Positions 15,735 to 23,965 of a stretch of DNA of 64,000 nt are shown here, in pieces (the stretch's first letter is position 1; the number at the start of each line of letters is the position of its first letter). A model generated the notes under the pieces. It made no database searches and was not told where the DNA came from. It was given only the letters and a program-made list of their open reading frames with translations. The stretch covers positions 496,001 to 560,000 of the forward strand of contig NZ_JAGEOJ010000004.1 of NCBI RefSeq assembly GCF_017573505.1, in the 5' to 3' direction. Origin of the DNA: Actinomadura barringtoniae. Its GTDB lineage: Bacteria; Actinomycetota; Actinomycetes; Streptosporangiales; Streptosporangiaceae. The translations under genes and the position numbers were made by a program.

Positions 15735-16964
15735 ATGCGCCCCCACGTCGAACTCATCCAGGAGAACGACTACGTCTGGCATTCCGCCGAGCTCGTCGGC
15801 GGTGAGGGCCGGGCCAGCGAACGACGCCTGTCGGTCGACGAGGAGGACGGCTCCTCATCGCTGCGCGTCGACTTCCACACCGACTGGGGACGGGGCCCGG
15901 GCATCCACCACGCCAACACCGAGTACTACGTGGTCGAGGGATCGATGACCTACGGCGGGAAGGAGATCGGGAAGGGCGGGTACGTCTACGCGCCCAAGGG
16001 TGTGCCCACCGACTCCATCACGTTCAGCGAAGGCACCCGCATCCTGCACTACCGCGAGTACGGCGACGCCGGTTTCGACCCCGTCGACAGTCTGTACGCG
16101 CCGAGCTGGGCCGACGCCCGCGAAGAGGTCATCGTCGTCGACACCGAGGCCAGGACGTGGGACGCCGTCCCCGTGCAGGGGCCGATGCCGGGCCTGTTCA
16201 TCAAGTACCTGCACGTCGACCCGATCACGGGCTTCTACACCCGCCTCGTGCACTCCCAGGAGGGCTGGACCGAGCATCGCCTCGCCCACCATCCCTGCTA
16301 CGAAGAGGCCTACACGCTCCAGGGACGCATGGAGGGCAACTTCGGCACCATGGACGTCGGCACCTATTTCTTCCGTCCCGCCCGCGTGAAGCACGGCCAC
16401 TTCACCACGCCCGAGGGCGGTACGACCTGGCTGCTGCGTTCCGACGGCGAGCTGATCAACTGGTACACCCAGAACGAGTGGATCCGCTGGGGCGGCGAGG
16501 CCGTCAACTACGGTCCGGGCGGCGGCCGCATGCGCTGGTCGATGTCCAGCCACGACGTGGGGCGCGGCACCCCGCTCCGCGACGAGCGCGACCTGAAGGA
16601 CATCCAGGCCTCCATCGAGTTCCAGCGCGAGCAGGGCCAGCCCGACGCCGGCTTCGTCTCGCACGGCACCGGCGTCGACAAGAGCCTCATCGCGATCGCC
16701 AAGGCCGTCGACGCGGCCGACCTCCAGGGCGGTCACGGGCACGGCCCCGGCGGCGGTCATGAGCATGACCATGACCATGGGCAGGCGGACTGGGGCGCCG
16801 ACCCGCGCGACCTCGAGCACCCCGACGAACGCACCGACGAGCACAGCCACAACGTGGGCCGGGGCCGCGCGTGGAAGGAAGGGCAGCCGATCCCGGCGCC
16901 CATCCCCTCCACCCTGCCCGTGCGCAGCCGCTCGACCGGCCGCTGGTCCGGAGACGGGATGTAG
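15735..16964 (+). CDS. Bicupin protein with His-rich C-terminal tail
   Basis: This 409-residue protein carries two cupin barrels. Cupin 1 (about residues 40-110) has GIHHANTEYYVVEGS and a second motif GGYVYAPKGVPT. Cupin 2 (about 165-235) has EHRLAHHPCYEEAYTLQG and GTYFFRPARVKHGHF. The H-x-H/E-x-H pattern suggests a metal in at least one barrel. After about residue 330 comes a run with alternating His, Asp and Gly (HGHGPGGGHEHDHDHGQ) and a proline-rich end. Such tails bind Ni, Zn or Co in metallochaperones and metalloenzymes. GAGGAG precedes ATG. It could be a metal-dependent ring-cleaving dioxygenase or an isomerase, or it could handle a metal released from a tetrapyrrole. No precise function is assigned. 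Confidence 0.82.
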   Translation: MRPHVELIQENDYVWHSAELVGGEGRASERRLSVDEEDGSSSLRVDFHTDWGRGPGIHHANTEYYVVEGSMTYGGKEIGKGGYVYAPKGVPTDSITFSEGTRILHYREYGDAGFDPVDSLYAPSWADAREEVIVVDTEARTWDAVPVQGPMPGLFIKYLHVDPITGFYTRLVHSQEGWTEHRLAHHPCYEEAYTLQGRMEGNFGTMDVGTYFFRPARVKHGHFTTPEGGTTWLLRSDGELINWYTQNEWIRWGGEAVNYGPGGGRMRWSMSSHDVGRGTPLRDERDLKDIQASIEFQREQGQPDAGFVSHGTGVDKSLIAIAKAVDAADLQGGHGHGPGGGHEHDHDHGQADWGADPRDLEHPDERTDEHSHNVGRGRAWKEGQPIPAPIPSTLPVRSRSTGRWSGDGM

Positions 16965-16990
16965 GCGGCCGGCCGTCCCCGCCCTCCCGT

Positions 16991-18427
16991 TCAGGATCTG
17001 CGCAGGTAGGTCCCGCCGGGCTCACCGATCACGGCGCCGTCCCGGTAGGCGACGCGTCCTCCGACGACGGTGACGACGGGCCAGCCGCGCACCTTCACGC
17101 CGTCGAACGGGCAGTGGTCCTGGCCGGACAGGAGCAGGCCGGTGCTGACCTCTTGCTCCCGGTCCAGGTCGACGATGGTGAGGTCGGCGTCGAAGCCCAC
17201 CGCCAGGCTCCCCTTCCGGCCCCACAGGTTGTACGCCTTGGCGGGGTTGGCCGAGGCGACCTCGGCGATACGGGTCAGCGGCACGCCGCGCCGGTGATGT
17301 CCCTCGCTGATCAGGACCGGGTAGAGCAGCGCCGTACCGCCGAAGCCGGGGCGGGCGGGCCAGAGGTCGTCGCCCTTGTGCTCCTCCATGCAGCACGCGT
17401 GGTCGGAGGCGACCCAGCTCACCAGCCCGTCACGGACCCGCTCCCACAGGTACTCGTTGTCGCGTGAGGTCCTGATCGGCGGGTTGACCTTGCCGCCCAG
17501 TCCGCCGCGCGCGTCGAGGACGTCATGGTCCAGGCACAGGTGATGCAGCGTGACTTCGAAGCGCATGTCGGTGCCGTGCGCGCCCCGGGCCCGCTCGGCC
17601 TCGGCGAGTGCTTCGGCGCTCGACAGGTGGAGGAGGTTGACGCTGGTCCCGGTGTGCCCGGCGAGCGTGGTGGCCTCGGCTATGGCGAGACGTTCGGTGA
17701 GCGGCGGCCGTCCCTCGGAGTAGGCCCGCAGGTTCTGGGGTTCTCCGCTGCGCCGGACCCGGTCGATGAAGATCCGCATGAGCTCGGACTGTTCGCAGTG
17801 CAGCGACAGCGACAGGCGCAGGTCCGGGTGGTCGGCCTGGGTCCGGGCCAGCTGTTCGAGGATGAGGTAGAGGTGGCCGAGGTCGTACTCGTCGCCCATG
17901 GTGAACGCGCGGGCGTCACGGCTGTTGGCCGCCAGATCGAAGCCCTTGTAGAACATGTAGTACTTGAACGAGGTCACGCCGTGGTCGGCGACCAGCGCCG
18001 GGATCTCGCCGATCTGCTCGACCGTCATCGGCGCCAGGTGGAAGCCGTAGTCGGTGAAGGACCGCCCCTCCACCGCGCTCAGCACCTCGGGAAAGATCTC
18101 CTTGTACGGGCCGGTCCTGTCCAGGTAGTGCTGGCCGGTCCGGAAGTAGGAGAGCACGGTGGTGGCGCCGCCGACCAGCGACGATCGCGTCTCCTCGTAG
18201 GCGTCGAGCGCCATGTCGCGGTAGATGCCGATGTGAAAGTGCGCGTCGACCGCCCCCGGCAGGACGGCCTTTCCGGACGCGTCGACGACCTCGCCGGCGT
18301 CCGCGGCCGGGAGGTCTTCGCCGATCGCCGCGATGCGGCCGCCGGCCACGGCCAGGTCGGCGCGCACCTCACCGTGGTACGGCACGGCGAGGACGCCGTT
18401 CTTGACGAGCAGATCGAATCTGGGCAT
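16991..18427 (-). CDS. Hydantoinase/dihydropyrimidinase-family cyclic amidohydrolase
   Basis: This 478-residue amidohydrolase has the full binuclear metal set: His63-X-His65 in DAHFHIG, Lys155 (carboxylated bridging lysine) in TSFKYYMF, His210 in LSLHCEQ, His267 in NLLHLSS and Asp342 in VASDHACC. Length and motif spacing fit D-hydantoinase, dihydropyrimidinase, allantoinase and bacterial imidases, which open cyclic amides and imides. The ATG at 18427 starts the family-typical MPRFDLLVKNG. A perfect AGGAGGTGATGG lies about 33 bases upstream but leads into an out-of-frame ATG, so the true leader is unclear. The gene is divergent from the CoA-transferase operon and shares its operator region. 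Opening of maleimide-type fragments would fit the cluster (inference). Confidence 0.88.
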   Translation of the reverse strand: MPRFDLLVKNGVLAVPYHGEVRADLAVAGGRIAAIGEDLPAADAGEVVDASGKAVLPGAVDAHFHIGIYRDMALDAYEETRSSLVGGATTVLSYFRTGQHYLDRTGPYKEIFPEVLSAVEGRSFTDYGFHLAPMTVEQIGEIPALVADHGVTSFKYYMFYKGFDLAANSRDARAFTMGDEYDLGHLYLILEQLARTQADHPDLRLSLSLHCEQSELMRIFIDRVRRSGEPQNLRAYSEGRPPLTERLAIAEATTLAGHTGTSVNLLHLSSAEALAEAERARGAHGTDMRFEVTLHHLCLDHDVLDARGGLGGKVNPPIRTSRDNEYLWERVRDGLVSWVASDHACCMEEHKGDDLWPARPGFGGTALLYPVLISEGHHRRGVPLTRIAEVASANPAKAYNLWGRKGSLAVGFDADLTIVDLDREQEVSTGLLLSGQDHCPFDGVKVRGWPVVTVVGGRVAYRDGAVIGEPGGTYLRRS

Positions 18428-18525
18428 GGGCGCGGCCGGGGTCGGAGACGGCTCGACCCGGCCATCACCTCCTGTCACAGGTGAGGGAGGGCTCGCGTGT
18501 GTCGTAGCTCGCGTGTTTCGTAGAA

Positions 18526-18579
18526 CGTAACACCGTTTCCAATCACTGTCCGGTGTCGCTATGGTGGAAACGGCTTTCC
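18526..18579 (+). promoter_or_regulatory. Two operator-like palindromes in the divergent hydantoinase/CoA-transferase region
   Basis: CGTAACACCGTTTCC (18526-18540) matches GGAAAC-N3-GTTTCC with two left-arm mismatches. GGAAACGGCTTTCC (18566-18579) is a perfect 5-bp inverted repeat with a 4-base spacer directly after TATGGT (18560-18565), a possible -10. Both resemble the sites at 4296 and 5736. A further half-site GTGTTTCG lies at 18513-18520. The pair could control transcription in both directions. Confidence 0.55.
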
Positions 18580-18605
18580 GATCAATGGAACACTCGGGAG
18601 GACGC

Positions 18606-19805
18606 GTGGCCCCGACAGGTCCGCTCGACGGGGTCGTGGTGCTCGACCTCGCCACCCTCTTCGCCGGCCCCCTCGCGGCGACCGTCCTCGGCGACTACGG
18701 CGCCGAGGTGATCAAGGTCGAACATCCGGTGAAGGGCGATCCGGCGCGCACCCACGGGCACGCCAAGGACGGGCACGGGCTCTGGTGGAAGATGCTCGGC
18801 CGCAACAAGAAGGCCGTCACCTGCGATCTGAGCGTTCCCGAGGGCGCGGACCTGGTGCGAAAACTCGCGGCCGGGGCCGACGTGCTCATCGAGAACTTCC
18901 GGCCCGGAACGCTGGAGCGCTGGGGCCTGTCCCCCGCGTCCCTGCACGAGATCAACCCCCGCCTGGTCATCGCCCGGGTCACCGGGTTCGGCCAGGAGGG
19001 GCCGTACGCGGGGCGGCCGGGCTTCGGCACGATCGCCGAGTCGATGAGCGGTTTCGCCGCGGTCACCGGGCAGCCCGACGGGCCCCCGACGCTGCCCCCG
19101 TTCGGGCTCGCCGACGGAGTCGCGGCGCTGACCTGCGTCGGAGCCGTCCTGACGGCGCTGTACCACCGCGACACCGGCGGCGGGCGAGGCCAGGTGGTGG
19201 ACCTGGCCATCATCGAGCCGCTGCTCACGCTGCTCGGGCCGCAGCCCCTGGTGTGGGACCAGCTCGGGCTCGTCCAGGAACGTACCGGGAACCGTTCGGG
19301 CAACAACGCGCCGCGCAACGTCTACCGCAGCCGGGACGGCCGCTGGCTCGCGGTGTCGACCAGCGCGCAGAGCATCGCGGAACGGGTCCTGCGCCTGGTC
19401 GGCCACCCCGAGGTGATCGACGAGCCGTGGTTCGCGGGCGGCGCGGGCCGGGCCGAGCACGCCGACCTGCTGGACGCGCACGTCGGCGGCTGGATCGCCG
19501 AACGCGACGCCGACCAGGTCGTGGCCGAGTTCGAGAAGGCCCAGGCGGCGATCGCGCCGATCTATGACATCCGGGACGTGTTCGAGGATCCGCAGTACCG
19601 CGCCCTCGACTCGATCACCACCGTGCGGGACCCCGACCTCGGCCCTTTGCGCATGCAGAACGTGCTGTACCGCCTGTCGGACACGCCGGGCTCCATCCGG
19701 TGGACCGGCGCGGCGCCGGGCGCGCACAACGCCGAGGTGTACGGCGGCCTCCTCGGCCTGTCCGCGGGCGACCTCGACCGCCTCAAGCAGAAGGGCGCCA
19801 TCTGA
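18606..19805 (+). CDS. Class III CoA-transferase (CaiB/BaiF family)
   Basis: This 399-residue protein matches the usual family length. It opens with PLDGVVVLDLATLFAGPLAA and continues with GAEVIKVEHP, GRNKKAVTCDL, ADVLIENFRPGTLERWGL and VARVTGFGQEGPYAGRPGF, all hallmark segments of formyl-CoA/carnitine/mesaconyl-CoA transferases. GTG at 18606 is preferred because GGGAGGA lies 4 bases upstream and the conserved start follows at once; an in-frame ATG at 18561 falls inside the operator. It moves CoA between acids, so together with the cyclase and MmgE/PrpD-family genes behind it it would process a dicarboxylic or branched acid. It is the first gene of a three-gene operon. Confidence 0.9.
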   Translation: MAPTGPLDGVVVLDLATLFAGPLAATVLGDYGAEVIKVEHPVKGDPARTHGHAKDGHGLWWKMLGRNKKAVTCDLSVPEGADLVRKLAAGADVLIENFRPGTLERWGLSPASLHEINPRLVIARVTGFGQEGPYAGRPGFGTIAESMSGFAAVTGQPDGPPTLPPFGLADGVAALTCVGAVLTALYHRDTGGGRGQVVDLAIIEPLLTLLGPQPLVWDQLGLVQERTGNRSGNNAPRNVYRSRDGRWLAVSTSAQSIAERVLRLVGHPEVIDEPWFAGGAGRAEHADLLDAHVGGWIAERDADQVVAEFEKAQAAIAPIYDIRDVFEDPQYRALDSITTVRDPDLGPLRMQNVLYRLSDTPGSIRWTGAAPGAHNAEVYGGLLGLSAGDLDRLKQKGAI

Positions 19806-19807
19806 GC

Positions 19808-20602
19808 ATGGACCTGCTCAACGCCGTCGAGCACGCACGAGTGCTGGACCTGTCGCAGCCGATGCGGCGCGGCATGCCCCAGTCCCCCAACCATCCCCCG
19901 TTCCGCATGGCCTTGGAGCGGCGCCACGGCGACATGGTGCGCGCGGACGGGGGCTCGGCCGCCAACGAGATCATCGTGACCGGCGGGCACGTCGGCACGC
20001 ATGTGGACGCGCTCGCGCACGTGTCCCAGGACGGCCTGCTCCACGGCGGGCGCGACCCGGGCGCGAGCCACGAGGGATTCGCCGAACTGGGCATTGACGA
20101 CTTCGTTCCCTATGTGGGCCGCTGCCTGCTCCTCGACGTGGCCGCGGTTAACGGCACGGACGTCCTTCCGCCCGGCTACGAGATCACCCCCGGCGACCTG
20201 GAGAAAGCCTCAGCCTCCCTCGACCTCCGGCCGGGCGACGCGCTCCTGATCGGCACCGGCTGGTCCCGGCGCTGGCATGAACGCGAGGCGTTCATCGGCC
20301 GGGCGGCCGGAGTGCCCGGTCCGGGCGAGGCGGCGGGCCGATGGCTGGCCGAGCGGCGGCCACGGATCGTCGGCGGGGAGACGATCGCGTTCGAGCACCT
20401 GGCCCCCGGCGCGGGCCACGCGACCCTGCCCGTGCACAGGATCATGCTGGTGGAGTCCGGGATCAACATCGTGGAGACGATGCGGCTGGCGCCTCTGCTG
20501 GACACCGGGGTCAGGGAGTTCCTGCTCGTCCTCAACCCGCTGCTGATCGTCGGCGCCACCGGCGCGCCGGTCCGTCCCCTGGCGGTGCTGCCCGATGCCT
20601 GA
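19808..20602 (+). CDS. Cyclase-family metal-dependent hydrolase (kynurenine formamidase/isatin hydrolase type)
   Basis: This 264-residue protein carries the family motif H-x-G-T-H-x-D-x3-H as GGHVGTHVDALAH (His61, His65, Asp67, His71), a Mn- or Zn-binding site. LDLSQPMRRGMPQSP at the start and GDALLIGTGWS and HRIMLVESGINIVE further on are also family-typical. Members hydrolyse N-formyl or ring amides (kynurenine formamidase, isatin hydrolase) or act as carbonic-anhydrase-like cyclases. ATG at 19808 lies 2 bases after the CoA-transferase stop, and the stop overlaps the MmgE/PrpD gene by 8 bases. A second amide-ring or formamide hydrolase in the region supports catabolism of an N-heterocyclic or lactam compound. 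Confidence 0.88.
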   Translation: MDLLNAVEHARVLDLSQPMRRGMPQSPNHPPFRMALERRHGDMVRADGGSAANEIIVTGGHVGTHVDALAHVSQDGLLHGGRDPGASHEGFAELGIDDFVPYVGRCLLLDVAAVNGTDVLPPGYEITPGDLEKASASLDLRPGDALLIGTGWSRRWHEREAFIGRAAGVPGPGEAAGRWLAERRPRIVGGETIAFEHLAPGAGHATLPVHRIMLVESGINIVETMRLAPLLDTGVREFLLVLNPLLIVGATGAPVRPLAVLPDA

Positions 20603-22010
20603 GGCCACCATGGTCCAGCGCCTGGCCGCCTTCGCCGTGCGCTGCCGCGACAGCCCGCTGCCTCCCGAGCCTGCGGCCGACGTCACCGGCCGCGTCCTGG
20701 ACGTCATCGGCAACTGCCTGGCGGGCCTCGCCGAGGAGTCCGCCTCGGCCGTGCTCTCGATGGTGCGGGCCTGGTCCGGCACGCCCCAGGCGGCCCTGTT
20801 CGGCGAGGCGGGGAAGCTGCCCGCGCCGAACGCCGCCCTGTTCAACGGAACGCTGGCGCACGCGCTGGACTTCGACGACACCCACCTGCCCTCGATCCTG
20901 CACCCGAGCGCGTCGGTGGTGCCCGCGGCGCTCGCCGCGGCCGAGGAGGCCGGCGCGGGCGGCCCGGCCCTCACGGCGGCGGTCGCGGCCGGCATCGAGA
21001 TCTGCGATCGCCTCGGGATGGCCTCCTACCTTCCCGAGCTCCGCAACTCCGCGTTCTTCGAACGAGGCCAGCACGCCACCTCCATCTGCGGAACGCTAGG
21101 CTCGGCGGCCGCCGCCGCACTCCTGTACGACCTCGACACCGAGGGCGTCGCCTCGGCGATGGGCATCGCCGCGAGCATGGGTGCGGGCGTCATCGAAGCC
21201 AACCGCACCGGCGGCACCGTCAAGCGCGTCCACTGCGGCTGGGCCGCCCACGCCGGCGTGACGGCGGCCTCCCTCGCCCGCGCCGGTGTCACCGGGCCGC
21301 CGACCGTGCTGGAGGGACGCTTCGGCTTCTTCCAGGCCTGGCTGGGCGGCACCTACGACGAGCACGCCCTGCTCGACGGCCTGGGCGAACGCTGGGAGAC
21401 GCTCCGCACGGTCTACAAGCCCTATCCGTCCAACCACTTCACCCACCCGGCGATCGACTGCGCCCTCGCCCTGCGCGCAGGCGGCCTCGACCCGGACGAC
21501 ATCGTGGAGATCGAACTGGGCGTTCCCACCCCCACCCTCCGCACGATCGCCGAGCCACGCCCCGACAAGGTGCGCCCCCGTACCCCCTACCACGCCAAGT
21601 TCTCCGGCCCGTTCACAGTCGCGGTGGCGCTCCTCGGCGGCGGTGGACTGGGCGTCTACCTGGACGACTTCACCGAGAACACCCTGACCGACCCTCGCCA
21701 CCTGGCCCTCGCCGACCGCGTGTCCTGCGTGGCCGACCCCGAGGCGAGCGCCATCTTCCCCACCGCCTTCGCAGCCGTGCTCCGGGTCCGCACCACCCGC
21801 GGCGCAACCCTCGAACACCGCGTAGCGTCCTCCCGAGGCGGCCCGACCACCCCCCTCACCCGAGCCGAGCTCCTCACCAAGTTCCGCCTCAACGCCGAAC
21901 GAGCCCTCCCCCCGCACCAGGTAGACCGCCTGGCAACAACCGTGGCCAGCCTGCCAACGACCACCACCGCAGCCACCATCTCCGAACAAGCCCGCCCGGC
22001 CCCCGCCTAG
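20595..22010 (+). CDS. MmgE/PrpD-family protein (2-methylcitrate dehydratase / aconitate decarboxylase superfamily)
   Basis: This 471-residue protein has the usual length and segments of the family: VLDVIGNCLAGLAEESA near the N-terminus, NAALFNGTLAHALDFDDTH, HPSASVVPAALAAAEEAG and GTVKRVHCGWAAHAGVTAASLA, followed by KPYPSNHFTHPAIDCAL. Members include 2-methylcitrate dehydratase, cis-aconitate decarboxylase, iminodisuccinate epimerase and several enzymes of unknown specificity in catabolic clusters. The substrate is probably a substituted di- or tricarboxylic acid. The gene closes the operon. Its stop overlaps the stop of the convergent acyltransferase gene by 4 bases, with no terminator between them. 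Confidence 0.88.
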   Translation: MPEATMVQRLAAFAVRCRDSPLPPEPAADVTGRVLDVIGNCLAGLAEESASAVLSMVRAWSGTPQAALFGEAGKLPAPNAALFNGTLAHALDFDDTHLPSILHPSASVVPAALAAAEEAGAGGPALTAAVAAGIEICDRLGMASYLPELRNSAFFERGQHATSICGTLGSAAAAALLYDLDTEGVASAMGIAASMGAGVIEANRTGGTVKRVHCGWAAHAGVTAASLARAGVTGPPTVLEGRFGFFQAWLGGTYDEHALLDGLGERWETLRTVYKPYPSNHFTHPAIDCALALRAGGLDPDDIVEIELGVPTPTLRTIAEPRPDKVRPRTPYHAKFSGPFTVAVALLGGGGLGVYLDDFTENTLTDPRHLALADRVSCVADPEASAIFPTAFAAVLRVRTTRGATLEHRVASSRGGPTTPLTRAELLTKFRLNAERALPPHQVDRLATTVASLPTTTTAATISEQARPAPA

Positions 22011-23032
22011 AAACACTCTCCCGTTTCCAGGCCGCGGCGTTGACCGCCACCGGTGCCGGTGTGTTGGGCGCCTATCCAGGCGTCCACCTGCTCCCATTGG
22101 GCGTACAGCCAGTCGAGTCGCGCCTCGCGGCCCACCGGAACGTCCTCGGCCGGGATCCGCCACCAGTGAGCCCGCACGACGTCGGTGAGCGGGACCAGCC
22201 GCCAGACGTCGCCCACCGAGTCCATCTCCTCCAGGCCGCTGTGCGCGACGAACACCACGTCCGCGTTCGGTGCGGCGGCGATGGCCGCGAGCGCTCCGCC
22301 GGGGCGTGGCGGCATCACATGGGTCATGCGGGCGGCGCGGGCGGCCTCGCGGTGGCGGCGCATCCGCACAAGCCGCCGGATCGCGCGCCTGCGGCGAGCC
22401 GGGGTGAAGTTGCCGCCCTCGGGAAAGATGAGCAGCGCGTCGCGTGGCCCCAGTGTTCCGGCCAGCTGCTCGATCTGCTCGGTGATGCCGCCTCCCGGAG
22501 CCACGAACACGTTGGGAAGGCGGTTCGCCGCGATGTCGATGCACGGGTCGAGCTGGAGCAGCGCCTTCATCACCACGCGGGGCTCGCGCCGGTAGTCGGT
22601 CAGCAAGTGGTGCACCAGCAGGAGCGCGTCGCCCGGCCCGGCGTGACGGCTGAGCACGATCAACGGCCGGTCGCCCTCAGGCTCGGCGGAGCTGCTCCCG
22701 CTCACGTCGAGGCGCAGCCCGAGGCGGCGCTGAGCGACGCGATGGAGCCCCGCGACGTACCGGCGGATGATCTCGTAGTGCCGGTCCTTGGACCGTTCGG
22801 TACGGCCGAGGCTTCGGCACCACAGCCAGCCGCACGCCAGCACGGCCGACGACTCCAGGACGCCCCACGCCAGGGCGAACCACAGCAACCGGACGGCGCG
22901 GTTGCGTTCGCCGCCGAGCCGCGACATCAGCGTGGCGACCGGCCAGACCACCGGGAACAGCACAACGACGAGCAGGGTCAGAACGAACAGCAGCGGTACG
23001 CAGACCGCACGGCGCACAAGGGGCGGCGCCAT
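22007..23032 (-). CDS. Membrane-bound lysophospholipid acyltransferase (PlsC family)
   Basis: This 341-residue protein has two N-terminal hydrophobic helices (about residues 8-35 and 48-70), then the acyltransferase motif H-X4-D in SRHAGPGD and the block-III motif FPEGGNF. It would transfer an acyl group to a lyso- or glycerol-phosphate acceptor at the inner membrane. The gene starts 1 base after the stop of the upstream patatin gene on the same strand, so the two form a deacylation/reacylation pair. It is convergent with the catabolic operon and probably unrelated to it. Confidence 0.87.
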   Translation of the reverse strand: MAPPLVRRAVCVPLLFVLTLLVVVLFPVVWPVATLMSRLGGERNRAVRLLWFALAWGVLESSAVLACGWLWCRSLGRTERSKDRHYEIIRRYVAGLHRVAQRRLGLRLDVSGSSSAEPEGDRPLIVLSRHAGPGDALLLVHHLLTDYRREPRVVMKALLQLDPCIDIAANRLPNVFVAPGGGITEQIEQLAGTLGPRDALLIFPEGGNFTPARRRRAIRRLVRMRRHREAARAARMTHVMPPRPGGALAAIAAAPNADVVFVAHSGLEEMDSVGDVWRLVPLTDVVRAHWWRIPAEDVPVGREARLDWLYAQWEQVDAWIGAQHTGTGGGQRRGLETGECF

Positions 23033-23033
23033 C

Positions 23034-23858
23034 TCATGCCCGCTCTTTCAGGTACTTCAGCGAGGCCTGGTAGGAACGCTCGATGCGGGACGCGACGCCC
23101 GAGCCGCGGTACCGCATCTGGGACATGTCCACCCCGGCCTTCTTCGGCGGGCCGCCCGCCGGCAGCACGTGCACCGTGGCCCGGTCCGGGAGCGCGGACA
23201 TCTCCTCGAAGAAGCGATGCCGACGTGCGATCTCGAACGCGACCATCCCGACCTCCCAGGGGCGCCGGGGCGGCGCCAGATCTCGTTCGATCCGCCCGAC
23301 GTGCAGGACGTAGACCGTGGTGGCACCGAGCTCGACGGCGCGGCCGACCGGAATGCTGTGCACCAGTCCGCCGTCGAAGTAGTGCCGGTCGCCTATGCGC
23401 ACCGGCGGCAGCAGGCCGGGCGCCGCCGAGGACGCCAGCACCGCCGGAATGATCGGCCCCGTCGAGAACCAGTGGGCCATCGCGGTCTCGATCCCCGCCG
23501 CGACACACTGGAAGGGGACGGCGAGCTCCTCGAAGGTCTCGGCGGGAAGCAGTTCGCCGAGCATCCGCCGAAGCGGTTCGGCCGAGTGCAGATGGGTGCC
23601 CGATCGTGCGAGCGTCCACAACCGTTCCCAGATCCGCGAACCGAGGGCCTCGCGGACGGCCTGGTCGGACCACAGGCTGATGAGCCGCTCGACCGCGGTC
23701 TCGGGGTCGGCGGCGACGAGCGCCCCGTTCAGCGCCCCGATGGAGGTGCCGACGACCAGGTCCGGGCGGACGCCGAACTCATCGAGCGCCCGCAGCATCC
23801 CCACCTCGTGGGCGCCGAGGACCCCGCCGCCGCCCAGCACGAACGCCGTCCGCTCCAT
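23034..23858 (-). CDS. Patatin-like phospholipase
   Basis: This 274-residue protein shows the full patatin signature: the oxyanion loop LGGGGVLGAHEVG at residues 8-20, the nucleophile elbow VGTSIGALNG and the catalytic DGG in HYFDGGLVHSIP. The enzyme would use a Ser-Asp dyad to release fatty acids from lipids. No signal peptide is visible. It is the first gene of the two-gene lipid-remodelling unit with the PlsC acyltransferase. A 107-base gap separates it from the LacI gene, which is also on the minus strand. Confidence 0.9.
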   Translation of the reverse strand: MERTAFVLGGGGVLGAHEVGMLRALDEFGVRPDLVVGTSIGALNGALVAADPETAVERLISLWSDQAVREALGSRIWERLWTLARSGTHLHSAEPLRRMLGELLPAETFEELAVPFQCVAAGIETAMAHWFSTGPIIPAVLASSAAPGLLPPVRIGDRHYFDGGLVHSIPVGRAVELGATTVYVLHVGRIERDLAPPRRPWEVGMVAFEIARRHRFFEEMSALPDRATVHVLPAGGPPKKAGVDMSQMRYRGSGVASRIERSYQASLKYLKERA

Positions 23859-23965
23859 CTGCCCCCAATCCTCAGATCGTCAGGGGGCAGCCTCTCCACC
23901 GAAAACGCCATCAAACGCAGCACAACACCACCAGCACCCGCAGAACGGAGCGTTTCCGGTGGCGG

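Noticed and set aside
13359..15782. 807-codon minus-strand frame opposite the racemase-family and CoA-ligase genes
   Set aside because: Same reason: shadow of well supported plus-strand genes.
18561..18605. ATG at 18561 as start of the CoA-transferase
   Set aside because: It falls inside the operator, has no ribosome binding site and adds non-conserved residues; GTG 18606 has GGGAGGA and the conserved start.
22008..22028. GAAAC/GTTTC pair resembling the shared operator
   Set aside because: It lies where two convergent genes end, the spacer is 8 bases, and there is no promoter to control.
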